Made by a program: the position numbers and the translations under genes. A DNA stretch of 64,000 nucleotides, from the NCBI RefSeq assembly GCF_029814175.1, contig NZ_CP122312.1, positions 2,604,001 through 2,668,000 of the forward strand, given 5' to 3'. The notes beneath the pieces were generated by a model that saw nothing but the letters and a program-made list of their open reading frames with translations, searched no databases and was not told where the DNA came from. Shown one piece after another: positions 41,288 through 50,863 of this stretch; position 1 is the first letter of the stretch; each line of letters opens with the position of its first letter. The stretch comes from Halospeciosus flavus (GTDB taxonomy: Archaea > Halobacteriota > Halobacteria > Halobacteriales > Halobacteriaceae).

Positions 41288-42735
41288 TGAAAGAGTACCA
41301 AACTATCACCGAGATCAGCGGCCCGCTGGTGTACGTCGAGACCGACGAACCCATCGGCTACGACGAGATCGTCGAGATCGAGACCCCGGATGGCGAGGTC
41401 AAGCGTGGGCAGGTCCTCGAGACCACCGAGACCCACGTCGCCATCCAGGTCTTCGAGGGCACGGAGGGTATCGGTCAGGACGCGTCCGTCCGGTTCCTCG
41501 GCGAGACGCTCAAACTTCCCGTCACCGAGGACCTCCTCGGACGGGTCATGGACGGCTCCGGCAACCCCATCGACGGCGGTCCGGACATCGTCCCCGACGA
41601 GCGTCGCGACATCGTCGGCGCCGCAATCAACCCGCACGCACGCGAGTACCCCGAGGAGTTCATCCAGACGGGCGTCTCCGCCATCGACGGCATGAACACG
41701 CTCGTCCGCGGACAGAAGCTCCCGATCTTCTCCGCGTCCGGGCTCCCGCACAACGAACTCGCACTCCAGATCGCCCGTCAGGCGACCGTCCCCGAAGAGG
41801 ACGAGGAGTCCGAAGAGGGCGAGGGCACCGAGTTCGCCGTCGTCTTCGGTGCGATGGGTATCACGGCCGAAGAGGCCAACGAGTTCATGGAGGACTTCGA
41901 GCGCACGGGCGCACTCGAACGCTCGGTCGTCTTCATGAACCTCGCCGACGACCCGGCCGTCGAGCGGACCATCACCCCGCGGATGGCGCTCACCGCCGCC
42001 GAGTACCTCGCGTTCGAGAAGGACTACCACGTCCTCACCATCCTCACGGACATGACCAACTACTGTGAGGCGCTCCGCGAAATCGGCGCGGCCCGTGAGG
42101 AGGTCCCCGGCCGCCGTGGCTACCCCGGGTACATGTATACCGACCTCGCGCAACTCTACGAGCGCGCCGGCCGTATCGAGGGCCGCGAAGGGTCGGTCAC
42201 CCAGATCCCCATCCTCACGATGCCGGGCGACGACGACACCCACCCGATCCCGGACCTCACTGGCTACATCACCGAGGGCCAGATCATGATGGACCGCGAC
42301 CTCAACAGCCAGGGCGTCAAGCCCCCGGTCAACGTCCTCCCGAGCCTCTCACGGCTCATGGACGACGGGATCGGCGAGGGCCTCACCCGCGAGGACCACG
42401 GCGACGTCTCCGACCAGATGTACGCCGCGTACGCCGAGGGTGAGGACCTCCGCGACCTCGTGAACATCGTCGGTCGCGAGGCCCTCTCCGAGCGCGACAA
42501 CAAGTACCTCGACTTCGCGGACGCCTTCGAGGCCGAGTTCGTCCAGCAGGGCTTCGACACGAACCGCGAACTCGAGGAGACCCTCGACATCGGATGGGAG
42601 ATCCTCTCCCTGCTCCCGAAGGAGGAACTCTCGCGTGTCGACGAGGACCTCATCGAGAAGTACTACCAGGAAGACGCCGACGTCGACGTCGACTCCGAGG
42701 AAGGCGAGGAGAGCTCGCCCGTCGGGGCCGACTAA
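41287..42735 (+). CDS. atpB: A-type ATP synthase regulatory subunit B
   Basis: 482 residues. [26 protein letters not shown] opens the barrel; the P-loop position is degenerate ([19 protein letters not shown]), as expected for the non-catalytic nucleotide site. Family motifs [21 protein letters not shown] and [37 protein letters not shown] by region 210-280 are intact. It has an acidic extended C-terminus ([20 protein letters not shown]). One base overlaps with atpA. Confidence 0.95.
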   Translation: MKEYQTITEISGPLVYVETDEPIGYDEIVEIETPDGEVKRGQVLETTETHVAIQVFEGTEGIGQDASVRFLGETLKLPVTEDLLGRVMDGSGNPIDGGPDIVPDERRDIVGAAINPHAREYPEEFIQTGVSAIDGMNTLVRGQKLPIFSASGLPHNELALQIARQATVPEEDEESEEGEGTEFAVVFGAMGITAEEANEFMEDFERTGALERSVVFMNLADDPAVERTITPRMALTAAEYLAFEKDYHVLTILTDMTNYCEALREIGAAREEVPGRRGYPGYMYTDLAQLYERAGRIEGREGSVTQIPILTMPGDDDTHPIPDLTGYITEGQIMMDRDLNSQGVKPPVNVLPSLSRLMDDGIGEGLTREDHGDVSDQMYAAYAEGEDLRDLVNIVGREALSERDNKYLDFADAFEAEFVQQGFDTNRELEETLDIGWEILSLLPKEELSRVDEDLIEKYYQEDADVDVDSEEGEESSPVGAD

Positions 42736-42747
42736 CTCCCCACAACA

Positions 42748-43428
42748 ATGGCCGAAGACGTCAAGCCGACGCGCAAGAATCTGATGGAGATCGAGGACCG
42801 CATCGAACTCTCCGAGCGCGGTCACGATACGCTCGAACAGAAGCGCGACGGTCTCATCATGGAGTTCATGGACATCCTGGATCAGGCCCAGGACGTCCGC
42901 GAGGACCTCGAGGACCAGTACGATGAGGCCCAGAAGAAGATCAACATGGCCCGCGCCATGGAGGGGGACGTCGCGGTGCGCGGCGCCGCAGCGGCGCTCA
43001 AAGAGCACCCCGAGATCACCCTCGAGTCGAAGAACATCATGGGCGTCGTCGTGCCCCAGATCGAGTCCACGAAGGTCAAGAAGAGCCTCGACGAGCGTGG
43101 CTACGGCGTCATCGGCACGAGTTCCCGCATCGACGAGGCCGCCGACGCCTACGAGGAACTGCTCGAACTCATCGTCCTCGCCGCCGAGGTCGAGACGGCG
43201 ATGAAGAAGATGCTCGAAGAGATCGAGCAGACCAAACGCCGCGTGAACGCCCTCGAGTTCACCGTGCTCCCGGACCTCTACGAGTCCCAGGAGTACATCG
43301 AGCAGAAACTCGAAGAGCAGGAACGCGAGGAGATCTTCCGGATGAAGAAGGTCAAGGCGAAGAAAGAAGAGCAGGAAGCGGCCGAACGTCGCGAGGAAGC
43401 CGAGTCGGTCGAAGCCGCCTCGCAGTAG
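42748..43428 (+). CDS. atpD: A-type ATP synthase subunit D (central stalk)
   Basis: 226 residues. [37 protein letters not shown] opens the long antiparallel coiled coil that turns in the head; [25 protein letters not shown] forms the middle globular tip, and the second helix runs from about 130 to 200. The end ([20 protein letters not shown]) is a hydrophilic haloarchaeal tail. Last gene of the operon, twelve bases after atpB; the following T-rich stretch CTTTTCACCTCCCTTTTTG (43446-43464) may end the transcript. Confidence 0.94.
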   Translation: MAEDVKPTRKNLMEIEDRIELSERGHDTLEQKRDGLIMEFMDILDQAQDVREDLEDQYDEAQKKINMARAMEGDVAVRGAAAALKEHPEITLESKNIMGVVVPQIESTKVKKSLDERGYGVIGTSSRIDEAADAYEELLELIVLAAEVETAMKKMLEEIEQTKRRVNALEFTVLPDLYESQEYIEQKLEEQEREEIFRMKKVKAKKEEQEAAERREEAESVEAASQ

Positions 43429-43490
43429 CGGTACCCGCGACCCCGATCTTTTCACCTCCCTTTTTGCGCTCCACTCGCGTAGTGGTGGCT

Positions 43491-43616
43491 ATGCCCTGCC
43501 CCGAGTGCGGCGCCCAGACGCTCGACTTCCACCTTTTACGTCGCTCGGCCACCACCACGTGTCCTCGCTCGCAAAATCTGGACCAAAAGCGGCGGGGAGC
43601 CGGAGGTGTGTCGTAG
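43491..43616 (+). pseudogene. Short upstream copy of the next gene's 5' end (41 codons)
   Basis: From ATG 43491 the first 13 codons repeat, with two or three synonymous changes, the start of the gene at 43616 (M-P-C-P-E-C-G-A-Q-T-L-D-F), then the frame continues with unrelated residues to TAG 43614-43616, whose G is the first base of the next GTG start. It could be a decayed duplicate or a translated leader peptide coupled to the downstream gene by the one-base overlap. Confidence 0.5.
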
Positions 43617-44008
43617 TGCCCTGCCCCGAGTGCGGCGCTCAGACACTCGACTTTCCCGTCCCGAGCGACGCCCGCGACCACCTCCCCGACGAGCGGGAGG
43701 GCGCGACGCTCTGCACCCAGTGTCTCGCCGTGACGCCACTCGACGACCCGCCCGCAGACTATCCCGACTTCACCACGGTCAGCGAGGCGTTCCCGTCGGA
43801 CGGCGAGACGGCCGCCGTCCTCGCCTGTCTGCTCGCCGTCGTCGACTCCCTCGCACTCTACCGCAGCGAGGTCGACGCTCTCGCGACGCTGGCTGAGGGC
43901 CGGGGCGTCGACGTCCTCCTCTTCCTCCACCGCCTCGACCGCGACGAGAGTGTCGACCCGCACTTCGACGTCGAACGGCGCGAACGACAACTCGAACAGC
44001 TCATCTGA
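43616..44008 (+). CDS. Haloarchaeal zinc-ribbon protein (DUF6276-type)
   Basis: 130 residues from GTG 43616 (V-P-C-P-E-C-G-A-Q-T-L-D-F-P-V-P). A CPEC and a CTQC pair form a probable zinc ribbon within the first 45 residues, followed by a helical domain (DGETAAVLACLLAVVDSLALYRSEVDALATLAEG by region 63-96) and an acidic end. Similar proteins appear in haloarchaea as DUF6276 (from memory); function unknown. The upstream mini-copy suggests a small tandem duplication of 125 bases that carried the promoter-near 5' end. Confidence 0.75.
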   Translation: MPCPECGAQTLDFPVPSDARDHLPDEREGATLCTQCLAVTPLDDPPADYPDFTTVSEAFPSDGETAAVLACLLAVVDSLALYRSEVDALATLAEGRGVDVLLFLHRLDRDESVDPHFDVERRERQLEQLI

Positions 44009-44130
44009 GCCGTCGTCTCACTCCATGGAGAGGTGCGTCGTGTCACCGACGAGCACGTCCCGGCACTGTCGCGCGATTCTCGCACCGGCCAAACGAGTCT
44101 GAAGACGAATATAACGAACGTCGAAACTCT

Positions 44131-44156
44131 CTGTACGCTCTGTAAACGCCGTACAG
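44131..44156. promoter_or_regulatory. Inverted repeat in AT-rich pocket before the 39-residue gene
   Basis: CTGTACG (44131-44137) and CGTACAG (44150-44156) form a seven-base inverted repeat with a 12-base spacer. Further CTGTA-like words lie at 44140 and 44161. The pocket 44100-44215 is AT-rich and lies 80-105 bases before ATG 44237, a likely operator for the small gene. Confidence 0.45.
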
Positions 44157-44236
44157 CGGCCTGTATAATGATTGTATCTGACAAACCTATCAGCAAGGAA
44201 ATACTTTTCTGCGTCGGCGACCTACGACTAGTCGTA

Positions 44237-44356
44237 ATGAGTGCGAAGTCCCAGTGGTTCGGTCTCGGAGCACAGCTCGACGAAGAGACGCGCGAGGAAC
44301 TCACCAAGACGGTCGCCGGCTGGGCGAACGGTCTCCGCCGCATTCCTCACGCGTAA
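44237..44356 (+). CDS. 39-residue haloarchaeal peptide
   Basis: M-S-A-K-S-Q-W-F-G-L-G-A-Q-L-D-E-E-T-R-E-E-L, then TKTVAGWANGLRRIPHA. The peptide has no hydrophobic span long enough for a membrane helix; its second half could form a basic amphipathic helix. AATACTTTT (44199-44207) lies about 30 bases before the ATG, and the start codon context AGTCGTAATG is the same as that of the 44-residue peptide at 16225. Coding potential is supported by position and promoter rather than by homology I can verify. Confidence 0.5.
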   Translation: MSAKSQWFGLGAQLDEETREELTKTVAGWANGLRRIPHA

Positions 44357-44467
44357 TCCCGCCTTTTTCGTCGCGTCGGTCGAGTTCCCCGTAGCGACTG
44401 CTGACGCCGTCGATTCTCTCTATCGCGAACAGTAACGGCCGTCGGTGTCCGTGAAAAGTAGCGGTGC

Positions 44468-45724
44468 TCAGACGCCGGTCGAGTAGCGGAGGATGCCCGC
44501 GATTCCACCAAACGCGTTCAGGAGTTGTTCGCCCTTCTCGAAGTCCGTACTGATGAACTTCGTCTCCGTCCCGCGCTGGTCGGCGAGTCGAGTGAGGTGT
44601 TCGATGGCGTCTTCGCGGTCGGCCTCGTCGGCCTCGACCGTCTCACCGCACGTCGAGCACTCGTGGTCGGGCGTGTCGGCACGCCGGTCGACGAGTTCGC
44701 GGTCGGTGTGGCCGTTCGGGCACTCGTAGACGACGACGTCCTCGCGGAGGTCTTCGGAGATGAGGAGGCGGTCGACGGCACCCATGTTGAGGTTCTTGCG
44801 GGTCTGGTCGAACCCGTAGGTGGCGAGTTCGCCGCCGTGGAGTTCCTCGAAGAAGGTCTCCATCTCGTTTTTGTCCTCCATGAGCGCCGCGTCGGCGAGC
44901 GCCTCTTCGCCGGCGTCGACGAGGTCGTAGAGACCGGACTCGTCCGTGTAGGAGACGTCGAACTTCCCGAGGACCTTGTCCTGGAGTTCGTGGTGGAGGT
45001 AGTCGCCGTCGAGGAACTCGTCTTTCGTCGGTGAGGGACCGCCCACGAGGATGCCGTCGAGGTTGTGGCGCTCGGGGACGAACAGGTCGTCGGCCATCTC
45101 CGCGACCTCCTGGTAGAAGTTGTCGATGGCTTCGAGGCGGAGGCGGGCGAAACGCTGGGCGGACTGACCACCTTTGCGCTGCTTGCCCGGCACCAGCGAC
45201 GTCGCGGACTTCACGGGTTCGACGCGCTTGCCGCGGAGCCACCCGACGTTCGCCTCGCGGCGGTCGAGGACGATGAGGCCGTAGAGGCCCTTGTCCTCCA
45301 GCATGTGCTCGAGGGGTTCGGTGAGGAACTCCGAGTCACAGTGATAGCGGAAGGACTCGACCGATTGGGGTGGGTTCTCCAGCACCTCGGTGACCATGTC
45401 CGTCCGGCCGCCGCCGGTGTCGACGGCGCCGGAGAAGAGGACCATCCCCCGCTCCGGTGGCTCGCCGCCGTAGTACTTCAGGCGGTCCTTGATGGACGTG
45501 AGGGCGTCCTGGACGTTGGTCCGGGTCTGCTTCGACTTGATGTTCGACGCCTCGGAGTGCTCTTGGGTGACGTGGGCGACGACGTCGGAGATCCGCTTGT
45601 CCGGGGGGACGTAGATGGTGACGAGTTGCGTCCCAGAACCGGAGTACTCCTTCAGGTCCTCGATGACCTTCTGGAACTCGTACTTCTTTCGGTCCTCGGA
45701 CGGTTCGCCCTCCTGTTCACTCAT
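44468..45724 (-). CDS. prf1: Peptide chain release factor aRF1
   Basis: 418 residues. The stop-codon-reading motif NIKS is at 61-64, and the peptidyl-hydrolysis motif GGQ at 185-187 (KQRKGGQSAQRF). C-terminal domain 3 has a four-Cys zinc-like mini-domain (CPNGH ... HECSTCGE). It ends translation at all three stop codons. CATACTTA about 27 bases before the ATG is its TATA box, in line with a leaderless transcript. It is the only gene for this function seen in the window. Confidence 0.96.
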   Translation of the reverse strand: MSEQEGEPSEDRKKYEFQKVIEDLKEYSGSGTQLVTIYVPPDKRISDVVAHVTQEHSEASNIKSKQTRTNVQDALTSIKDRLKYYGGEPPERGMVLFSGAVDTGGGRTDMVTEVLENPPQSVESFRYHCDSEFLTEPLEHMLEDKGLYGLIVLDRREANVGWLRGKRVEPVKSATSLVPGKQRKGGQSAQRFARLRLEAIDNFYQEVAEMADDLFVPERHNLDGILVGGPSPTKDEFLDGDYLHHELQDKVLGKFDVSYTDESGLYDLVDAGEEALADAALMEDKNEMETFFEELHGGELATYGFDQTRKNLNMGAVDRLLISEDLREDVVVYECPNGHTDRELVDRRADTPDHECSTCGETVEADEADREDAIEHLTRLADQRGTETKFISTDFEKGEQLLNAFGGIAGILRYSTGV

Positions 45725-45837
45725 TACGGGAAAATAGCCGACGAGGCGGTAAGTATGCTTTGACCTGTGCGGTCGACGCCGTCGTAGCGGCCCACGACGG
45801 CGGGGGCAGAACTCGGGAAGACGCCGGTTGCGTGTCG

Positions 45838-45976
45838 CTTCGTTCGCTCCGAATCTCTCTGCTCACGGTTTCACCGCTCGCGATAACGTGGTTCCTACGG
45901 AACCACGCTTCTCGTGGGTCGTCCCTCTCCACTCGCGTACAGGGATTCTCGCTCACTTCGTTCGCTCCGAATCCCT
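45838..45976. repeat. Hairpins and an 18-base direct repeat between prf1 and argS
   Basis: CTTCGTTCGCTCCGAATC occurs at 45838-45855 and again at 45956-45973. Between them is a perfect 9-base-pair hairpin (45887-45895 with 45899-45907, loop TAC), and the second repeat copy closes another stem (45941-45948 with 45969-45976). The region follows the argS end on its downstream side and precedes the prf1 promoter, so it may hold the argS terminator of the other direction of reading or a processing site. Confidence 0.65.
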
Positions 45977-45977
45977 C

Positions 45978-47726
45978 TTACATCGATTCGGGCGCGTCGA
46001 TCCCCAGCACGTGCAGTCCGTTGTGCAGGGCGTGACGCGTCGCGGCGACGACGGCGAGGCGAGCGTCCCGGCGGGCCGGGTCGACGTCTTCCTTGAGCAC
46101 CGGACACTTCCGGTAGAACTGATTGAACGCGTCGGCGAGTTCGCGGACGTACGTCGCGACCTGGTGGGGTTCGAAGTCCTCGGCGGCCTCCTCGACGACG
46201 CCGGGGAAGCGGGCCACCTTCCGGACGAGCGCGATCTCGGCCTCGTGGTCGAGGACGCTCGCGTCGACGTCGCCGGGGAACTGCTCGACCTCGTCGAGGA
46301 TGCCGTAACAGCGCGCGTGGGCGTACTGGACGTACGGCGCGGACTGCCCCTCGAAGTCGAGGGCGTCTTCCCAGTCGAAGGTGATGGCCTTCGTCGGCTG
46401 TTTGGAGACGATGTCGTAGCGGACGGCGCCGATGCCGACCTGATGGGCGATGCGCTCGACGTCGTCCTCGTCGAGTTCGTTGCCGCGGATGCGGTCGTCG
46501 AGGCGCTTCTCGACCTCCTCGCGGGCGCGCTCGACGGCCTCGTCGAGCAGGTCGTCGAGGTCGATGCCGGTCCCCGCGCGGGTGCTCATCTTCCCCTCGG
46601 GGAGGTTCACGTAGGAGTAGAGCACCTGGTCGAGTTGCGAGGTGTCCTCACCGAGGAGTTCGAGCGTCGTCTCTAGCTGGCGGGCCTGCAGTTTGTGGTC
46701 CTCGCCGAGCACCGTGACGGCGCGGTCGTAGTTGTCGAACTTCCACTGGTGGTGGGCGAGGTCGCGGGTCGCGTAGAGGGAGGTCCCGTCCGAGCGGAGG
46801 AAGACGAAGTTCTTCTCGATGCCGTACTCCGAGAGGTCGAGTTGCCACGCCCCCTCTTCGTAGACGGCCTCGTCGAGTTCCTTCAGTTCCTCGACGAGCG
46901 TCTGGGTCGGTTCCGGCATGAAGCGGGTCTCCTTGACGAACTCGTCGAACTCCGCGGGGAGGCGCTTCAGACACTCCTTCATCCCGCCGAGGACCTGGTC
47001 GACGACGGTCTCGACGCGCTCTTTCGTCTCCTCGTCGCCTTCTTCGAGGCCCTTGAGGATGCGCTGGATCTCCGCTTCGGCCTCCTCGACCTCCTCGCGG
47101 TCCGCGTTCTCCAGGAACTCGTTGCCCTTGCGGTAGTAGCGGACGAGGTCGTACTCGATGCGGTCGCGCTCGGGTTCGCTCTCCAGCTCCTCCTCGTCGA
47201 AGGTCTCGTAGGCCCACGTGAAGACGGCCATCTGCCGGCCGGCGTCGTTCACGTAGTAGTGGACGTCGACGTCGTGGCCGGCGTAGGAGAGGACGTGCGC
47301 GACGGCGTCACCGACGATGGGGTTTCGCGCGCGGCCGACGTGGACGGGGCCGGTCGGGTTCGCGGAGGTGTGCTCGACGACGAGGTCCTCACCGGTGTCG
47401 GGGAGGCGGCCGAAGTCCTCGTCGGCGGCCGCCAGCGTGTCGGTGTAGTAGTCGGGTGTCGGCGTGAAGTTCACGTAGGGACCCTGTGGGCTGGCCTCGC
47501 CGATGTAGGTGTAGCCGGACGCGTCGACGGCGTCGGCGACGTCGGCGGCGATCTTCGGTGGCGGAGCGCCGACCTCGCTGGCGAGTCGGAACGCGGCGGA
47601 GGAGGCGAGCACGGCGTCGACGTCCTCGGGTGGCTCCTCGATGCCGAGGTCTTCGGTCGGGAGGTCGAGCGACGAGAGGGCCGATTCGAGGGCCTCCTCG
47701 ACCTCCTCGCGGAAGGACAGGAACAT
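45978..47726 (-). CDS. argS: Arginyl-tRNA synthetase
   Basis: 582 residues from ATG 47726 (M-F-L-S-F-R-E-E-V). The HIGH-type motif reads HVGR at 129-132 within [17 protein letters not shown], and the second motif is KMSTR in [13 protein letters not shown]. The N-terminal Add-1 domain (1-110) and the C-terminal anticodon-binding helical domain ([12 protein letters not shown] onward) are both present. It charges tRNA-Arg. CCTTTTAG about 30 bases upstream is the promoter candidate; the extended frame start at 47792 is rejected as it lies upstream of this box. Confidence 0.95.
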   Translation of the reverse strand: MFLSFREEVEEALESALSSLDLPTEDLGIEEPPEDVDAVLASSAAFRLASEVGAPPPKIAADVADAVDASGYTYIGEASPQGPYVNFTPTPDYYTDTLAAADEDFGRLPDTGEDLVVEHTSANPTGPVHVGRARNPIVGDAVAHVLSYAGHDVDVHYYVNDAGRQMAVFTWAYETFDEEELESEPERDRIEYDLVRYYRKGNEFLENADREEVEEAEAEIQRILKGLEEGDEETKERVETVVDQVLGGMKECLKRLPAEFDEFVKETRFMPEPTQTLVEELKELDEAVYEEGAWQLDLSEYGIEKNFVFLRSDGTSLYATRDLAHHQWKFDNYDRAVTVLGEDHKLQARQLETTLELLGEDTSQLDQVLYSYVNLPEGKMSTRAGTGIDLDDLLDEAVERAREEVEKRLDDRIRGNELDEDDVERIAHQVGIGAVRYDIVSKQPTKAITFDWEDALDFEGQSAPYVQYAHARCYGILDEVEQFPGDVDASVLDHEAEIALVRKVARFPGVVEEAAEDFEPHQVATYVRELADAFNQFYRKCPVLKEDVDPARRDARLAVVAATRHALHNGLHVLGIDAPESM

Positions 47727-47819
47727 ACGGATTCGTGGGGGTTCGTGGCTAAAAGGTATTCTGAAAGTGCCTCCCGCAGCGGCCCAAGACACTTACCCAC
47801 CCCTCGTGTCACACCGACT

Positions 47820-48785
47820 ATGCGTCTCCCACCCGGCCGCGCACTCCTCGTCCTCCTCGTCTGCTCGCTCGTCGCCGCGAGCGTCGCGCCCGCGGTCGGT
47901 GTCGGCGTCGCCGCGGACCACGGCGACGGCTCCGGCCCCCACGTCGACGGTCTCGCCTACTTCACTACCAGCGACCCGAGCGCGACTCCACCTCTCGAAG
48001 TCGGCTTCTCCGCCGGTGGCGACGGGACGTTCTTCCTCGTGGCCGAGGACGCCGACGGCGACGTCCTCGGACATACGGACGGCCTCTCCTTCTCCGGGTC
48101 GGCGGTCGACGGCTTCGAAGTCCCCACTCGGGATAACGTCTCGGGCTTCCGCCGTGTGCGCGTCGCCGCGTACAACGACACGAACGCGAACGGTGCGTTC
48201 GACGCCGCCGACACGGCGATGAACGCCTCGACCGGCTACCGGCAGTTCCTCTTCCCGAACCGCTCGGGCGTCGGGAACGTGACGGCCGAACCCGCGGTCG
48301 TGACCGGGAACACGAGCGACTACCGCTTCCACGTCCCCGTCGAACGCCAGACGACGCTCCGTCAGGTCGGTCTCTACTACCGCTTCCAGGTCGGATACGG
48401 CGGAATCGAAGCGGACGAGGTTACGGTCAGCGTCGGCGACGAGCGCGTCGAGGCGGCGTCTCTCTCCGTTCGACAGGGCGTCCTCGTCGCGAACCTCTCT
48501 CAGTCAGTCGAGGTCGAGCAGGGGGAGACCCTCGCCGTCACCGTGCCCAACGTCCGCCCGGCGTTCGGCCCACGCGGAGACGTCCTGGTCGCGTTGAACC
48601 CCGAAGACGCCGCGCTGGCAGGGACAGCGTCGGTGACTGAGAGCGTCCGGCCGACGACGTCGACCGTGGACGACCCGGGTCAGGAGCCGCTGTGGATTCT
48701 CGGCGTCGTCCAGCTAACTGTTGGTGCGGTCGTCGTCGGGGCTCTCGTCCTCGTCGGACGCGCGATACTCGCCCGGCGGGACTGA
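47820..48785 (+). CDS. Secreted or membrane-anchored haloarchaeal surface protein (DUF7282-type)
   Basis: 321 residues from ATG 47820. Signal peptide RALLVLLVCSLVAASVAPAVGVGVA, then a beta-sandwich with DVLGHTDGLSFSGSAVDGFEV and VRVAAYNDTNANGAFDAADTAMN (a calcium-like D-x-N-x-N-G-x-F-D loop), several N-glycosylation sites, and a C-terminal membrane helix LWILGVVQLTVGAVVVGALVLVG followed by RAILARRD, which leaves the protein anchored with its domain outside. The beta unit resembles the DUF7282/BGTF group of haloarchaeal surface proteins. Confidence 0.82.
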   Translation: MRLPPGRALLVLLVCSLVAASVAPAVGVGVAADHGDGSGPHVDGLAYFTTSDPSATPPLEVGFSAGGDGTFFLVAEDADGDVLGHTDGLSFSGSAVDGFEVPTRDNVSGFRRVRVAAYNDTNANGAFDAADTAMNASTGYRQFLFPNRSGVGNVTAEPAVVTGNTSDYRFHVPVERQTTLRQVGLYYRFQVGYGGIEADEVTVSVGDERVEAASLSVRQGVLVANLSQSVEVEQGETLAVTVPNVRPAFGPRGDVLVALNPEDAALAGTASVTESVRPTTSTVDDPGQEPLWILGVVQLTVGAVVVGALVLVGRAILARRD

Positions 48786-48817
48786 CCACGTCGACTCGCG
48801 ATTCGGACAGGCGGGAT

Positions 48818-49735
48818 TCAGGCCGGTTTGCGAACCGGAACCCGCTCGTACGGTTCGGTCGGCCCGTCGAAGTAGTCCGGGTGGAGGAGGTACCCGATGG
48901 TTTCGAGGGCGTCGACGAGGCGCGGACTCGGGCAGTTGATCACGTCGCCGTCCATCGCGTACACCGCGTCGTCCTGCACGGCGGAGAGGTTGTCCCACCC
49001 CTCGCGCTCGCGGAGTTCGTCCACGTCGCGGAGGGTGTGTTCGAGCGAGAACCCGCAGGGAGAGACGAGGAGGGTCTCGGGGTCGAAGTCGACGATGTCG
49101 CCGAAGTCCTCGGGGACGGAGTAGCCGCCGGGTTCGGTGATGCCGTACTCGCCGCCCGCGAGTTCGACCATCTCGGGCACCCAGTGGCCCGCGACCATCG
49201 GCGGTTCCATCCAGTCGGTGACGAGCGCGCGGGGACGTCCCTCCTCGGCGACGGCGCGGAGGGCGCGCTCCTCCACGTCGACGATGCGCTCGTGGAGGTC
49301 CGCGACGAGTTCCTCGGCCTCCGCCTCGTGGCCGATGGCCGTACCGATGCGCTCGACGTCGTCGAGGACGTCGTCCAGCGAGTGGGGGTCGGTCGTGAGG
49401 ATCTCGGGGTCGATGTCCATCCTCGCGACGGCTTCCTCGACGACCACGCTGTCGACGGCACAGACGGCACAGACGCCCTGCGTGACGACGAGGTCGGGGT
49501 CCACCTCTCGCAGCGTCTCCTCGTCGATCTCGTAGATGACGTCGTGGCTGTCGAGTTGCTCGTTGATGTCCTCGCTCGACCCGTCGGGGTCGACGACGCA
49601 GGTGTTCACCCGTGGTTTCTCCCGCGCCTCGGGCGGGTAGACGCACTCGTGGGAGACTCCGACCGGTTCGGCGCCGAGTGCGTAGACGATCTCGGTCGCC
49701 GAAGGGAGGAGCGTGACGACGTTCTTCTCGGTCAT
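48818..49735 (-). CDS. Cobalamin-binding-like protein (BtuF/helical-backbone metal receptor fold), no signal peptide
   Basis: 305 residues from ATG 49735 (M-T-E-K-N-V-V-T-L-L-P-S-A-T-E-I-V-Y-A-L). It has the periplasmic-binding fold of BtuF: LLPSATEIVYALG at the start, the backbone helix SLDDVLDDVERIGTAIGHEAEAEELVADLHE by region 135-165, then EPPMVAGHWVPEMVELAGGEYG and SPCGFSLEHTLRDVDELRE. A CAVCAVD motif near 110 adds two cysteines. No signal peptide or lipobox is seen, so it is presumably cytosolic, unlike typical BtuF; it may act in cobamide handling. Single gene. Confidence 0.88.
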   Translation of the reverse strand: MTEKNVVTLLPSATEIVYALGAEPVGVSHECVYPPEAREKPRVNTCVVDPDGSSEDINEQLDSHDVIYEIDEETLREVDPDLVVTQGVCAVCAVDSVVVEEAVARMDIDPEILTTDPHSLDDVLDDVERIGTAIGHEAEAEELVADLHERIVDVEERALRAVAEEGRPRALVTDWMEPPMVAGHWVPEMVELAGGEYGITEPGGYSVPEDFGDIVDFDPETLLVSPCGFSLEHTLRDVDELREREGWDNLSAVQDDAVYAMDGDVINCPSPRLVDALETIGYLLHPDYFDGPTEPYERVPVRKPA

Positions 49736-49835
49736 TACTTCTGTCCTGGGTCGCTCGAAGGGTAAAGGTCCCGCTCGCCTGCTCGACCCCCACTCGCCAC
49801 GCTTTTCACCGCGCCGACCGAAGTCGGGTCGAACG

Positions 49836-50792
49836 ATGTCTGACAGCGGGGGACCCAAGCAGGTAGACTCGCCGGACTACCACCACGAGAACCACACGGC
49901 GGCGCAGACCTGCGGGTGGACCGCCAACGCCCTCCGCGGCGAGGGGACCTGCTACAAGCACGCCTTCTACGGCATCCGCTCGCACCGCTGTATCCAGATG
50001 ACGCCGGTCGTCCGCTGCAACGAGCGCTGTGTCTTCTGCTGGCGCGACCACGCCGGCCACACGTACGAACTCGACGGCGTCGAGTGGGACGACCCCGAGG
50101 CGGTGGTGGACGCCTCCATCCGCCTCCAGAAACGCCTCCTCTCCGGCTTCGGGGGGAACGACGAGGTTCCCCGCGAGCGCTTCGAGGAAGCGATGGAGCC
50201 CCGTCACGTCGCCATCTCGCTCGACGGCGAACCGACGCTCTACCCCTACCTCCCCGAACTGATCGACGCCTTCCACGACCGCGGACTCACCACCTTCCTC
50301 GTCTCGAATGGCACTCGTCCGGACGTCGTCCGGGAGTGCGACCCGACGCAACTCTACATCTCCGTCGACGCGCCCGAGCGGGCCACCTTCGACTCGGTGG
50401 TGGGCGCGATGGAGGACGACGCCTGGGAGAAACTCGTCGAGACCCTCGACGTCCTCTCCCGGAAGGACGAGACGCGGACGGTCCTCCGCACGACGCTCGT
50501 CGACGGCGAGAACATGACCAACCCCGACTGGTACGCGGGTCTCTACCGCCGCGCGGACCCCGACTTCGTCGAACTGAAGGGGTACATGCACGTCGGGTCC
50601 TCGCGCGACCGCCTCGCCCGCGAGCGGATGCCCGCCCACGAGGACGTCCGGTCGTTCTCCGAGCAGGTCCAAGAACACATGCCCGAACACGGCGTCTTCC
50701 GCGAGCAGGAGGTCTCCCGTGTCACGCTCCTCGCCCGCGAGGAGGACACCTGGGTCCCGAAACTGAACCCCGACTCCCAGTTCTGGGAGTAG
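49836..50792 (+). CDS. taw1: 4-demethylwyosine synthase (tRNA-Phe wybutosine pathway)
   Basis: 318 residues from ATG 49836. The radical SAM cluster motif is [15 protein letters not shown] (CX3CX2C); further cysteines CGW and CYKHAFYGI upstream bind the second cluster of Taw1. Family elements [25 protein letters not shown] and [13 protein letters not shown] are present and the C-terminal [12 protein letters not shown] region closes the active site. The enzyme condenses N1-methylguanosine at position 37 with pyruvate. The upstream convergent-start region 49736-49835 holds both promoters. Confidence 0.94.
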   Translation: MSDSGGPKQVDSPDYHHENHTAAQTCGWTANALRGEGTCYKHAFYGIRSHRCIQMTPVVRCNERCVFCWRDHAGHTYELDGVEWDDPEAVVDASIRLQKRLLSGFGGNDEVPRERFEEAMEPRHVAISLDGEPTLYPYLPELIDAFHDRGLTTFLVSNGTRPDVVRECDPTQLYISVDAPERATFDSVVGAMEDDAWEKLVETLDVLSRKDETRTVLRTTLVDGENMTNPDWYAGLYRRADPDFVELKGYMHVGSSRDRLARERMPAHEDVRSFSEQVQEHMPEHGVFREQEVSRVTLLAREEDTWVPKLNPDSQFWE

Positions 50793-50832
50793 GACTCCGT
50801 TCCAATTCTGAGAAGGTTTCCACATTCGGTAG

Positions 50833-50840
50833 TATTATAC
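50833..50840 (+). promoter_or_regulatory. TATA box of the ribK-ribB operon
   Basis: ATTATACA, centred about 27 bases before ATG 50864, is a clear archaeal TATA element placing the transcript start at the start codon. The surrounding TTCCACATTCGGTAGTATT (50817-50835) is AT-richer than the flanks. Confidence 0.6.
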
Positions 50841-50863
50841 ACGGCCATCGGTTAGCCACAGAC

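Noticed and set aside
41287-42735. Intein or frameshift in the ATP synthase head subunits
   Set aside because: atpA and atpB have normal lengths and continuous motifs, with no inserted domain.
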